64,000 nt of DNA from Tetrahymena thermophila SB210 (lineage: Eukaryota > Ciliophora > Oligohymenophorea > Hymenostomatida > Tetrahymenidae). The notes under the pieces are model-generated. The model saw only the letters and a program-made list of their open reading frames with translations. It had not been told where the DNA came from and made no database searches. A program made the position numbers and the translations under genes. Location of the stretch: positions 620,001 through 684,000 of the forward strand of contig NW_002476417.1 in assembly GCF_000189635.1 (NCBI RefSeq). Direction: 5' to 3'. This document shows positions 24,801 through 38,262 of this stretch, one piece after another (position 1 is the first letter of the stretch; each line of letters begins with the position of its first letter).

Positions 24801-26935
24801 CTAAAAATTAATCTATCCTTACTTATTTTAATAATATTATCTAAGCTATAGTTTTAAATATATATATAATTATCAACGTAGTTCATCTTTATATATAATT
24901 ATTTTTCATTATTAGCTTAAATAATCAAAAGATCATCATCTTATTTCCAGTACTTTTCAGAAATTTCTCTTTCTATCAATAAATAATTCTAAAAATAAAA
25001 TGTAAGAGGCATAAGAAAATCCCTTTATTTAGAATTTTTAATGAAAATATTAATAAATCTAAGACCTTTAAAAACAATCATAAAACTTTTATCTCTTAAT
25101 TCTTATGGAAATTAGATTTTAAAAATGTCACCAATATGTATATCATATCTAAATATAGTATTAAAATGACACGGCTCAACAAATGTTTTTACAAAATTTA
25201 AAAATTTCTAAAATTCTAAATAGTAAGAAATTTTTAAGTCATAAATTTCAACTCCATGAGCAGAAGATGTTTCTTATCTTACTTAATCGACCATTTAAAT
25301 TACACCCATCTCTGAATTAACTATTTAACACTAAATTGAATTGTTTAAATTATAAAATTTTTTTATTATTTAATTTACTTTTTTAGAAATGTTTATCAAT
25401 AACTCCATTTTTTCATGGTCTTCATTTTTTAATAATAAAGGATGTTAGTTCAACTTAATCTTATAACAAATATGCCCAAAATATGCTCCATTCAATTAGT
25501 AATTTTTAACTAAAAAAAAATATTCATATTCAATAAATCCTTTCCCTATTTTTAGCAATTAAAATAAATATTGATTAATTGATAAATTAATTTTGATTAA
25601 TAATTTTTACCATGTGCGAAAATGTAATAATATTATTTTTCAATTATTAAAGAGTTGTTTAACTTGTTATTTGAACATATTTTTCTATTTTAATCTTCTT
25701 ATAATTAATAATACTTTCCGCTTATTCTCAATTAATTTATTAAATTATTTGAATCCAGATCCAATTTATTTGAATTCTCGCCAAAGTATATTTATAGATC
25801 TTAATCATTTAAATAAAAGCAAATTCTATTCATATCTAAAGGGTACTTTTAGTTATTTTGAATTAATTATGGATGATCATTTATTTCCAAAAAGCTTAAA
25901 AACCTTTCTTCAATATAAAAATCCATTTGCTTATTTAATAAAATAATGGTGGAATTTTTTTCACATGAATACTTTATTAAATCAATTTTTTCATTGATTT
26001 TGAATTAATAAAAAATATTAGGCTCCAAAACATGCTCATATTAAGCATACATCACTTTACATTTTTCAGTAAAAAATATGTGGCTATAAATATAGTTTTT
26101 AAGATCGTACAAAAGACTTTTATCAAGACCTTCAAGAGGATTTATAGTAAGATTTATATTTTTGCATTTTGATATAACCCAAATTGTAAGATGTTGATTA
26201 ATGCACGAGTTAGTAGCAATTTCTAAAATAAATGAAATAGATCCATATCTATTAACACTTTTAATACAATTAACAAATTAGTATTAAAAAATTAAATCTT
26301 TTATATCTTAAGAGTTAATCAAAATATACTCTTTAGCATCTTTTCTAAAATATGTAAGGCTATATAAAATCTTCATAATAGGTTAATTTAGGCTAAATTA
26401 TCCCTCTTTTTTTTTTAATAAATTTTATTAATATATTTTATATTTCATTTTGTATTAAATGTTTACATTTAATATGGTATTCCTTATTATCTACAAAAAA
26501 ATAATTTATGATCAAGCATGTCTAATTTAAACATTTTGTACTTATACTTAATAAGATATGAGTTTATTTAATTTAGAATGTACAAAAATTATTTTATTTG
26601 AAAATGCTATCAAAACATATTTCCTATGCTCCTTCCTATGCATCGCTTTAATCTTAATAAAAATTATCCAGCAGCATAAATTAAGTTGTAAATTAGCTGC
26701 ATTACTCTTGATCTTATGCCAAATAGTGGAAATGTTAAAATAATGCATTATTAATTTTTAATATGTAAGTAGTGGTCTCTCCTTCTTAGAGATAAGTTGA
26801 ATACTATCTTTCAAAATCAATATCAATTTTATGATAATTTATTTCTAAAACGACCTTTGAGCATAATATAGTTACAATAAATTGTTAAAAATAAGTAATA
26901 AATTGTGATATTTTTTATTATTTTCTTAATCTCAT
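21894..26935 (-). CDS. Large type I membrane protein, subfamily A, copy 4 (spliced)
   Basis: ATG at 26935 gives MRLRKQQKISQFITYFQQFI and a hydrophobic stretch ending VTILCSKV. The N-terminal module keeps AQDQEQCSQFTTQF, QEICFDSIFKQNNFC. Interior motifs match A2: LEINDHPQLIQNNQK, NRICFYLNDQDLQIYFGENS and YYYIFAHG before an intron whose donor is near 25608. The last intron is at about 22251-22301. The last exon has YFRIYLCMNNSNLLLPFSQIFS, the helix FLIVLVIFLIISILALIFYF and tail RFKKLQSYDYIKKYI at TGA 21894. A4, A5 and A6 resemble one another closely along their whole length, flanks included. The plus-strand open frame at 25593-25946 is antisense to an exon of this gene and is not a gene. Predicted surface or endomembrane protein of unknown function. 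Confidence 0.78.
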
Positions 26936-27449
26936 ATTTTACTTTAATTAAATTTTTCTAATTTGTTAAATAGATTTAATTTTAAAGAAAATTGATATCA
27001 ATTTAGAAATGTACACTTATTACATAAATTATAAAATAAATATTTTGTAGTATACATACCTTAATTATCAAAATAAATAAATACACTTAAGTATAAATGT
27101 TTAGATAATATAATTTACTATTTTTCAGGAAATAACAACTCCTCATTTTTTATCTGTCATTCCCATTTTTATGGATATATTGAAATTTTAGTTATTTTTA
27201 ATTTCATTTCATCCATTTTTATATGTCATTTCCTTGTATTTTGTGGAAATTTCTTAAATTATATAAATTATTTTTCTCAATATCTCTTGAATATATGAAA
27301 GCAGAAGTTTATTAAGAGAATCTAATGAATAACTATTAAAGAGAATTAAAATAAAATAATTTACATTAAAATATTTAAATTGAATACAAACTACCTAAAT
27401 ATATTAAATATGACAATTAATAGTTATTAATTAAGTTAATTAAATTATA
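26936..27449. other. Intergenic, A4 to A5, with an extra segment
   Basis: About 510 bases. The outer parts match the A5-A6 gap (32469-32750), while about 246 bases in the middle (27119-27364) are extra. No coding frame was seen. Confidence 0.5.
27119..27364. mobile_element. Possible small insertion with 9-bp flanking repeat
   Basis: The segment is absent from the otherwise similar A5-A6 gap. It is bracketed by ATAATTTAC at 27110-27118 and 27356-27364. It contains two loosely related blocks, TATCTGTCATTCCCA and TATATGTCATTTCCTT, near 27160 and 27220. It has no coding capacity and no clear terminal inverted repeats. It could be a short non-autonomous element, a retained eliminated sequence if the DNA is micronuclear, or simple indel divergence. 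The flanking repeat is AT-rich and could be chance. Confidence 0.3.
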
Positions 27450-30400
27450 TCATATTTATTTCTTAATATAATCATAATTCTACAATTTTTTAAATCTAAA
27501 GTAAAATATTAAAGCTAAAATTGAAATAATAAGAAAAATGACTAAAAAAATAAAAAATTGTTTTTAGACATCTTTAACAATTTTCTACTTTTTTGAGCTT
27601 ATAGACTAACTAAAGATTTAGCTAAAAGGTATCAGTAAATTCGAATTATTCATACAAAGATATATTCTGAAATAAAAATGTTCTGTATCCTAAATTTAGA
27701 GGCTTTATAAGGAACTAAAATAGAAAAAAGTGTTTATTACATATTCTTCATCAACTTGTTTTTATTCCAAAACGTGTCCTTTAAAAACAATTAAACTTTA
27801 TTGCAGCTAAACAAAATTAATAAATAAAAATACTGATTTAATTGAAAAAAATATTTACATCTATGTCATTAATTCCATTAATGTATTCCTACTTCAACAA
27901 AAGATGGTTTCTTGCAAAAACGAAATAAATTTACTGGCTTAGTAGCTTTAAGATATCTAATTTTTTTAATATCTTGATTTATGAGGGATTAATTTTAAAC
28001 GAAAATGAATTAATTTAAAATTAAGAAAACTATTATATAGAGGTAGCTTATTCATCATAGGGAGTATTTTAAATGAAATATTTTTTCTTTTTAATCATTA
28101 TTTATACATCAAAGTCATCAACTTCTAAATAGTAAAATTATTTCTTTAAGGAACCACTTTAATTAATTTCCTTTATTGTGTAATTAAATTAATTATTAAA
28201 AATAAATATATTTTCAGGAGACTTTAATTCTAGCATTTTTTATTGCCAGATTACATTTTATTTATTTGATAAATAAATTATTATATTTTCATCTAAAATT
28301 TTACTTAAGAGTAGTAACTATTGTCCTTATTTCTGAATTAATTTGATTGTATTCAAATAAATATTTGTATAATAAAAAGGCTTTTCCGAAATAATAAGGA
28401 TTAAATTAAAAGTTGTATTTGATTTGTAGTTGTGAATTTCAAGATATTTCAAGTTTTGCAATTAAACTATTTAGATTTCCTGATATTACTTAAAATAAAA
28501 GCTCTATAAAAAAGTTCTATTATTTAAATATCTAAGTTCAAAATTAACTGGGCTGTCGCTAATAGCTTCATATTCCAAGTACAAATAATAATCTTAATAA
28601 TTTTCTAATTCTAAAATAGTAAATTTATTTTCAGAATTTAATTAAGTGTTAAATATTTAATTTAGCTGCAATTTAATTGTAATAATTTCTTCAATAATTC
28701 CAGTAGCATTTTAATATAATAATTCTTTATGTTGATTTATTTATAAACAATTTTAGTCTGAAAGATCATTTTCATCTGAAGTTTTTTTTGAGCAAATTTC
28801 GGGATAAATAAATAAATAGTCATTTTAAATATAATTATTAATTTTTAAAATATCATCTTAATCTCTACTCATTGGTTTGTATTTAATATTTTTTTAATTT
28901 AGTTGGCACTTAGATATTAAAAATAACTAATTACCATAATTCATTATCTTAAATATTTTCTTTGAATATTTTATATTGAATAAATATAGCGATAATGTTT
29001 GCTAATCAATTTCTACAGTTTCTGTATTTATTATACTAAGTTTACTAAAATATTTAAGTATAAATTAGAATTTCTAGCTATTATAATACTAGCCTGCTTT
29101 AACATAAATGAATTTAAATTCTTAACTATTGAAGACATTATTTTCTTATGTCAATAAACCTGTTTTGATATCTTTTTAATTTTATTATTAAGAAATACAT
29201 TTTTCATACGTAATTTAAAAATTAGATAACTCGTAATCAAACTAAAATAAATTATTTTAATCTTAGGATACAAGCTAGTAGTCTGTCATTAATTCCAGTT
29301 CAAAAACAATCCATTCAGAAGATAGCAAATCAAAACTTATTCCTAGTTAACCCATCTTGATTTTTTAATTTATGACTGTAATTTAGATTTTTGTAGACAA
29401 TTTTTGATTATTGTAAGAAATCCTTCTAATAAATAATATTTCAGAGATGGTGTTATTTGTATAATATTAGAAACTATCACCACATTATTGATATTCAATA
29501 AAGCAATTAAAAAGTCCCTAGTCATAATTAATTTTGATAATTTTATTTTGAGAATTCTAAAGATAGAGGCGCTCATATAGTGTTTCTTCTAAATTTATTT
29601 TCTAAACATACTTATTATCATCTTTTTTTAAATAAAAAATATAAAAAAAAGAAATCAATTTGTTGATAACTATTCCTTTCATTTACATTTTATTAAATAT
29701 AATTTCTATCAACTATAGACTCCTCTAATTTAAAGTTAATAAATTGATAATGAAATGAAAGAATTTATTCTTCATAATAGAATTTTAAATGTAATAAATT
29801 TGTTAATTACCTAAAATGATTTCATAAGTATTCATAGCTTGAGTCTAGTTATTTGTTAGTAAAGCTAAACATATTTCAGATTCTCTTTCTATTGGTTTAT
29901 CAAGTTCTTTTAAAGAAAATTTAAACATTTTCATCATATCTTATCTTTCTAACTGATAAAATTTGTTTAAATCTTCATTGTTTTGAATTCTTGCATAAAA
30001 TAAGGCAACATATCTGTAATATTATTAGCTGTTTGAATTTCCCCAACAATAAACAATAAATTCTTCAGGTGCATACCTTACTTATTCAAAAAATTCGCTA
30101 TCTAAAAGTGAGTTTTCTTTCTCAAAAAGATATTTAAAGTATATTGTGATAGGAAATTCATAAATAATAGAGCAACAAGTTTTTATTACTATGAATTCTT
30201 CTTACTCTTTTTATCTCTCCTTGTTGATTGTAAAAATTATTTTATAATATTGATATCTAATAGCTTGCATTTAATAAGATAAATTAGTTTCTATATTACT
30301 TATGGTTTAGCTTTCTAAATTTATATAAATAGTATAATTACTAAAAATTAATTAATTGTTACTTATTTTAATTATCCTATCAAAGTTATAATTTTAAATT

Positions 30401-32468
30401 TATATATAATCATCAAGATAATTTTTCATTAAAAAAAATTATTTTAAATTTTTAGCTTTAATAATCAAAGGATCATCGTCTTTCCAGTACTTTTCATAAA
30501 TTTGTCTTTCTATCAATAAATAATTCTAAAAATAAAATATAAGAGGCATAAGAAAATCTCTTTATTCAGAATTTTTAACTAAAATAGTAATTAAACTAAT
30601 TTCTTTAAAAAAAATTATAAAACTACCATATCTTAATTCTTATGGTAATTAGATTTAAAAAATATCATCATTATTATTTATATCATATCTAAAAAGAGTA
30701 TTAAAATAAATTGACTATTCATATAGCTTGTAAATATTTTATAATAATTCCTCAAATTAGAAATAGTAAGAAATTTTTAAGTCATAAATTCCAACTCCAT
30801 GAGTAGAAGATGTTTCTTAGCTAATTTAATCTATCATTTAAATTGTACCCGTGTTTGTTTCAACTATTTAACACTAAAATTGCTTAAATTAAAATATTTT
30901 TTTATAAATTACTTTACTTTTTTAGAAATGTTAATCGATAACTTCGTTTTTTTAAATGTAAAATTTAATAACTCTAAAGGATATTAACTCTACTTAATCT
31001 TATAACAAATATGTCCAAAATATTCTTCAATACCTCCCTAATATTAAACTTGAAAAAAATATTCATATTCAATAAATCCTTTCCCTATTTTTAAAAATCA
31101 TAATAAATATTTGCTAATTAAAAAATTAAATTTTATTAATAATTTTTACCATTTGCAAAAATGTAATAATATTATTTTAACTATACAAAAGAGCGGTTTA
31201 ACATGTTAATTGAACATACTTTTCTATTTTAATCTTCTTATAACTAATAATACTCTCCGCTTATTCTCAATTCATTTATTAAATCATTTGAATCCAGATC
31301 CAATTTATTTGAATTTTCTCCAAAGTATATTTAGAGATCTTAATCATTTATATAAAAGCAAATTATATTCATATCTAAAGGGTACTTTTAGTTGTTTGAA
31401 ATTAAGTATGGATTATCAATTATTTCCAAAAAACTTAAAAACCTTTCTTCAATATAAAAATCCATTTGCTTATTTAATAAAATAATGGTGGAATTTTTTT
31501 CGCATGAATATTTTATTTAACTTATTTTTTCATTGCCTTTGAACTAATAAAAAATATTAGGCTCTAAAACATGTTCATATTAAGCATACATCACTTTACA
31601 TTTTTCAGTAAAAAATATGTGGCTATAGATATAGTTTTTAAGATCGTACAAAACGCTTTTATCAAGACCTTCAAGAGGATTCATAGTAAGATTTATAGTT
31701 TTGCATTTTGAAATAACCCAAATCGTAAGCCTTTGATTGATGCACGAGTTAGTAGCAATTTCTAAAATATATGAAATAGATCCATATCTATTAACACTTT
31801 TAATACAATTATCAGATTAGTATTAAAAAATCAAATCTTTTATATCCTAAGAGTTAATCAAAATGTACTCTTTAGCATCTTTTTTAAAATATGTAAGGAT
31901 GTATGAAATCTTAAAAATAGGTTAACTTATCTTCATTTATTCCTCCACTATTAGTTTTAATTAGTTTTATGAATATATTTAATATTTCATTTTATTTTAA
32001 ATCTTTACATTTAAATTCCTATTCCTTATTATCTACAAAAAAATAATTTATGATCAAGCATGTCTAACTTAAGCATTTTATACTTATACTTAATGAGATA
32101 TGAATTTATTTGATTTAAAATGTACAAAAATTATTTTATTTGAAAATGCTATCAAAACATATTTCCTATCCTCCTTCTTACGCATTGCTTTAATCTTATT
32201 ATAAATAATCCATCATTAATTAAGTTGTAAATTAGCTGCATTACCCTTGATCTTATGATAAATAGTGAAAATGTTAAAATAATGCATTATTAATTTTTAA
32301 AATGAAAGTATTGGTCTCTCCTTATTAGAGATAAGTTGAATACTATCTTTCTATATCAGCTTTAGCATAATTTATTTCTAATAGAACCTTTGAGCATAAT
32401 GTAGCTACAATAAATTGTTAGAAATAAGCAATAAATTGTGATATTTTTTAGTATTTCCTTTATCTCAT
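27450..32468 (-). CDS. Large type I membrane protein, subfamily A, copy 5 (spliced)
   Basis: ATG at 32468 gives MRQRKYQKISQFIAYFQQFI and a hydrophobic segment ending VATLCSKV, almost the same as A4 and A6. LSQDQGQCSQFTTQL and GGQEICF follow in frame. The interior keeps the layout of A4, including the exon antisense to the plus-strand open frame at 31210-31485. The last exon encodes the IFLCMNNSN-like strand, the helix around ILALIFYF and a tail ending KKQI at TGA 27450, three residues different from A4 at the very end. Whole-length similarity to A4 and A6, including the 3' flank, points to recent tandem duplication. Predicted single-pass protein with a large extracellular part; function unknown. 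Interior frames were sampled, not read continuously. Confidence 0.75.
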
Positions 32469-32750
32469 ATTTTGTACTTTAATTAATTGTTAATAATTTG
32501 TTTAATAAATTTGATTTTAAAGATAATATAAATCAATGTAATGTGAAATGAAATATAAAATAAGTATTATTTAGTATACATATCTTAATTATCAAAATAA
32601 ATAAATACATTTAAGTATATTTGTTTAGATAAAATAATTTATATAAAAGCAAATAAAAATTTTTCATTAAAATATTTAAACTGAATTAAAACTATCTTTT
32701 TATATGGTGTATAAAAATAAATAATTATTGACTAAATTTATTTAATTTTA

Positions 32751-35700
32751 TCATATTTATTACTTAATATAATCATAACTTTATAATTTTTTTAATCTGA
32801 TGTATAATATTATAGCTAAAATTGAAATAATTAGAAAAATTATTAAAATTATCAAAAATTGCAATTAGACATTTTAAACTATTTTCTAATTTTGTGAGCT
32901 AATAGACCAACTAAAGATTTAGCTAAAAGGCATCAGTATATTTGAATTATTCATATAAAGATAAATTCTGAAATAGCAATGTCCACTATCCTAATTTTAT
33001 AGTCTTTATAAGGAACTAAAATAGAAAAAAGTGTGTATTGCATATTCTTCATCAACTTGTTTTTATTCCAATACGTGTCCCTTAAAAACAACCAAACTTG
33101 ATTATCGCTAAACAAAATTAATAAGTAAAAATACTGCATTTATTAAAAAAAGAATATTTACATCAATGTCATTAATTCCATTTATGTATTCCTATTTCAA
33201 CAAAAAATGGTTTCTTGCAAAAACAAAATAAATTTACTGGCTTTGTAGCTTTAAGATATCTAATTTTTTTAATATTTTGATTTACGAGGGATTAATTTTA
33301 AATGAAAATGTATTAATTTAAAATTAAGAAAACTATTATATAGAGGTAGCTTATTCATCATAGGGAGTATTTTAAATGAAATATTTTTTCTTTTTAATCA
33401 ATATTTATACATCAAAGTCATCAACTTCTAAATAGTAAAATTATTTCTTTAAGGAAACACTAGAATTAATTTCCTTTATTGTGTAATTAAATTAATTATT
33501 AAAAATAAATATATTTTCAGGAGACTTTAATTCCAACATCTCCTATTACTAGATTAAATTTTATTTATTTGATAAATAAATTATTAAATTTTCTTCTACA
33601 AATTTACTTAAGAGTAAAAAATATTGTCCTTATTCCTGATATAATTTGATTGTATTCAAATAAATATTCGCATAATAAAAAGACTTTTCAGAAATGATAA
33701 GGATTAAATTAAAAGTTGTATTTTATTTGTAGTTGTGAATTTCAAGATATTTCAAGTTTTGCAATTAAAGTATTTAGATTTCTTGATATTACTTAAAATA
33801 AGAGCTCTATATAAAAGTTCTATTATTTAAATATCTAAGTTCAAAATTAACTGAAGTGTCACTAATAGCTTCATATTCCAAGTACAAATAATAATCTTAA
33901 TAATTTTCTAATTCTAAAATAGTAAATTTATTTTCAGAATTTAATTAAATGTTAAATATTTAATTTAGCTGCAATTTAATTGAAATAATTTCTTCAATAG
34001 TTCCAGTAGCATTTTGATATAAAAATTATTTATTTTAATTTATTTATAAACAATTTTAGTCTGAAAGAGCATATTCATCTAATGTTTTTTTTGAGCAAAT
34101 TTCAGGATAAATAAATAAATAGTCATTTTTAATATAATTATTAATTTTTAGAAAATCATCTTAATCTCTACTCATTGGTTTGTATTTAATATTTTTTTAA
34201 TTTATTTAGCACTTAGATATTTAAAATGACAGATAACCATAATTCATTATCTTAAATATTTTCCTTGAATATTTTATATCAAATAAATATTACGATAATG
34301 TTTGCTAATGAATTTCTACAGTTTCTGTATTTATTATACTAAGTTTACTATAATATTTAAGTATAAATTAGAATTTCTAGCTATTTTAGTTCTATCCTGC
34401 CTTTAAATAAATGAAATTAAATTCTTAACTATTGAAGAAATTATTTTCATATGTCAATAAACCTGTTAAGCCATCATTTTGATTTTATTATTAATTAATA
34501 CATTTCTCTTAAGAAATTAAAAAATTAGATAACTCATAATCAAACTTAAATTAATTATTTTAATCTTAGGATACAAGCTAGTAGTCTGTCATAAATTCCA
34601 GTTAAAAAACAATCCATTCAGAAGATACTAAGTCAAAACTTGTTCCTAGTTAACCCTTCTAGATTTTTTAATTTATGACTGTAATTTAGATTTTAGTAGA
34701 CAATTTTTTATTTTGAAAACGATTTTTTCTTAGAAATTCTATTTTAAAGATAGTCTTGTATGTATAAAATTAAAAACTTTTAAGACATTTTTATCCAATA
34801 GAGCACTCCAAAAGTTCCTAGTCAAAATTAATTTTGATAATTTTATTTTCAGAATTTTGAAGAAAGATGTTCTCATAAAGTGTTTCTTCTAAATTTATTT
34901 CCTAAACATACTTTTTATTATCTTTTTTAAAATAAATAATATCAAAACAAGAAATAAATTTTGTTGATCACTAATTTCTTTCATTTATGTTTTATTAAAA
35001 ATATTTATTTTATAAAATATTATTTCTAATAATTAAAGACAGGGATTCTATTCTTGAATTTAAAGTGAATAAATTATGAAATTAAAGAGTTTATTCTTCA
35101 TAATAGAATTTTAAATGTAATAAATATGTTGATTACCTAAAATTATAAGATGACTATTCATAGCTTGAGTCTACTTATTTATAAGTAAGGCTAAACATAT
35201 TTCCGACTCTCTTTCTATTGGTTTATCAAGTTCTTTTAAAGAAAATTTAAACATTTTCATCATATCTTATCTTTCTAACTGATAAAATTTTTTTAAATCT
35301 TCATTGTTTTAAATTCTTGCATAAAATAAGGCAGCATATATGTAATATTAATAGCTGTTTGAATTTCCCCAACAATAAACAATAAATTTTTCGGGTTCAT
35401 ACCTTCCTACTTCAAAAAATTCGCTATCTAAAAGTTAGTTTTCTTTCTCAAAAAGATATTTAAAGTATATTGTTACATGGACATCATAAATAAAAGAGCA
35501 ACAAGTTCTTATTATTATGAATTCTTCTTATTCTTTTTATCTATCTTTGTTGGTTGTAAATATTATTTTATAAAATTGAAGACTAATAGATTGCATATTA
35601 TAAGATAAATTTGTTTCTATTTTTTTTATGTTTTCTAATCCTAAATATATATAAATTGTGTAATTACTAAAAATTAATTAATCTTTACTTATTTTAATTA

Positions 35701-37793
35701 TATTATCTAAGCTATAGTTTTAAATTTATATATAATCATCAAGATAATTTTTCTTTAAATATAATTATTTTTAATTATTAGCTTTAATAATCAAAGAATC
35801 ATCTTATTTCCAGTACTTTTCAGAAATTTCTCTTTCTATCAATAAATAATTCTAAAAATAAAATGTAAGAGGTATAAGAAAATCCTTTTATTCAGAATTT
35901 TTAATGAAAATATTAATAAAACTAAGACCTTTAAAAACAATTATAAAACTATTATCTCTTAATTCTTATGGAAATTAGATTTTAAAAATGTCACCAATAT
36001 GTATATCATATCTAAATATAGTATTAAAATGATATGTCTATTCTTTTGGTTTTTAAATATTTTAAAATATCTAAAATTCGAAAAAGTAAGTAATTTTTAA
36101 GTCATAAATTTCAACTCCATGAGCAGAAAATGTTTCTTAGCTAACTTAATCTATCATTTAAACTGTATCCATCTTTAATTCAACTATTTAACACTAAAAT
36201 GAATTGTTTAAATTAAATTATTTTTTAGATAATTTATTTTACTTTTTTAGAAATGTTTATAGATAACTTCATTTTTTCATGGTATTCATTTTTTAACTAT
36301 AAAGGATACAAGCTCTATTTAATCTTATAACAAATATGTCCAAAATATGCTTAAATAACTTAGTAACTTTAAACTTGAAAAAAATATTCATATTCAATAA
36401 ATCCATTCCCTATTTTTAATAATTATAATAAATATTAATTAATTAATTAATAAGTTAATTTTTATTAATAATTTTTACCATTTGCAAAGATGTAATAATA
36501 TTATTTTTAATTTTTTAAAGAGCTGTTTAACTTGTTATTTGAACATACTTTTTTACTTTAATCTTCTTATAACTAATAATACTCTCCACTTATTCTCAAT
36601 TCATTTATTAAATCATTTGAATCCAGATCCAATATATTTGGATTTTCTCCAAAGTATATTTAGAGATCTTAATCATTTACATAAAAGCAAATTCTATTCA
36701 TATCTAAAGGGTACTTTTAGTTGTTTGAAATTAAGTATGGATTATCAATTATCTCCAAAAAACTTAAAAACCTTTCTTCAATATAAAAATCTATTTGCTT
36801 ATTTAATAAAATAATAGTGGAATTTTTTTCGCATGAATATTTTATTTAATCTATTTTTTTATTGATTTTAAATTAATAAAAAATATTAGGCTCTAAAACA
36901 TGTTCATATTAAGCATACATCACTTTGCATTTTTCTGTAAAAAATATTGGCTATAGATATAGTTTTTAAGATCGTACAAAACACTTTTATCAAGACCTTC
37001 AAGAGGATTTATAGTAAGATTTATATGACTGCATTTTGATATAACCCAAATTGTAAGCTTTTCATTAATACACGAATTAGTAGCAATTTCTAATATATAT
37101 GAAATAGATCCATATCTATTAACACTTTTAATACAATTAACAAATTAATATTAAAAAATCAAATCTTTTATATCTTAAGAGTTAATCAAAATATATTCTT
37201 TAGCATCTTTACTAAAATATGTAAGGCTGTATAAAATCTTCATAATAGGTTAACCTATGCTCAATTATTCCTCTATTTGTTTTAATTAATTTTATTAATA
37301 TATTTAATATTTCATTTTATTTTAAGTCCTTACATTTAATATGGTATTCCTTACTATCTACAAAAAAATAATTTATGATCAAGCATGTCTAACTTAAGCA
37401 TTTTATACTTATACTTAATGAGATATGAACTTATTTGATTTAAAATGTACAAAAATTATTTTATTTGAAATTGCTATCAAAACATATTTCCTATCCTCCT
37501 TCTTATGCATCGCTTTAATCTTAATAGAAATTATCTTGCATTAATTAAGTTGTAAATTAGCTGCATTACCCTTGATCTTATACTAAATAGTGGAAATGTT
37601 AAAATAATGCATTATTAATTGTTAATATGTAAGTAGTGGTCTCTCCTTATTAGAGATAAGTTGAATACTATCTTTCAATATCAATTTTAAGATAATTTAT
37701 TTCTATAAGAACCTTTGAGCATAATGTAGCTACAATAAATTGTTAAAAATAAGCAATAAATTGTGATATTTTTTAGTATTTCGTTTATCTCAT
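32751..37793 (-). CDS. Large type I membrane protein, subfamily A, copy 6 (spliced)
   Basis: ATG at 37793 gives MRQTKYQKISQFIAYFQQFI, then the hydrophobic stretch VATLCSKV and LIEINYLKIDIERQYS in frame, as in A4 and A5. The cysteine module and the exon antisense to the plus-strand open frame at 36482-36814 are present. The last exon again has the conserved strand, the IPxS-type turn, a membrane helix and a short tail, with TGA at 32751. This is the last A copy before the B pair. The gap to A5 is only about 280 bases, with no room for another gene. Expression as separate transcripts is assumed, since ciliates do not normally use operons. Function unknown; recent duplicate of A5/A4. Confidence 0.75.
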
Positions 37794-38262
37794 ATTTTGT
37801 ACTTTAATTAAATGTTTCTAATTTGTTTAATAGATTTAATTTTAAAAATAATTGACATCAATTTAGAAACCAAAACTAATTAAATGAATTATAAAATAAA
37901 TATTTTGTAATATTGATACCTAAATTATCAAAATAAATAAATAAATATATTTCACTATATTTTTTAGATAATATAATCTATATCCAAAAAATCTTATTTT
38001 TGAATAAAAAATGGGCTCATTTTCAAATTTTTAATTAATTTTTTTCTAATTTAGTTATTTTTTTATTATTATTTAAGGTATAAAATAATTAAGAACTCTT
38101 AAAAAAATTGAACTTAGCAACAATAAAAAATAATGTTTTTCTTAAAATCCAATATTATAGTCTTAGTTGATATTTAAGACTTAAATAATTTGCTAACATA
38201 AATAGACAAATGATAAAAATAAATACATATTTCTATTTGATTTTAATTATTATTTGTTGTTT
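37794..38262. other. Intergenic, A6 to B1
   Basis: About 470 bases. The half near B1 (from about 38090) is similar to the sequence downstream of B2 (about 43800-43967), so it belongs to the B duplication unit. A short AAAT repeat is present near 37937-37950. Nothing else was seen. Confidence 0.5.

Noticed and set aside
25593-25946. Plus-strand ORF of 117 codons (and its counterparts at 31210-31485 and 36482-36814)
   Set aside because: Antisense to a well-supported exon of A4 (A5, A6) that reads NRICFYLNDQDLQIYF in the ciliate code. Conservation is explained by the sense gene and its recent duplication.
26548-26748. Short minus-strand frame MHYFNIS... and the overlapping plus-strand frame 26558-26743
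   Set aside because: Both are out-of-frame readings of the 5' exon of A4, whose true frame carries the SQFTTQF and EICFDSIF motifs.
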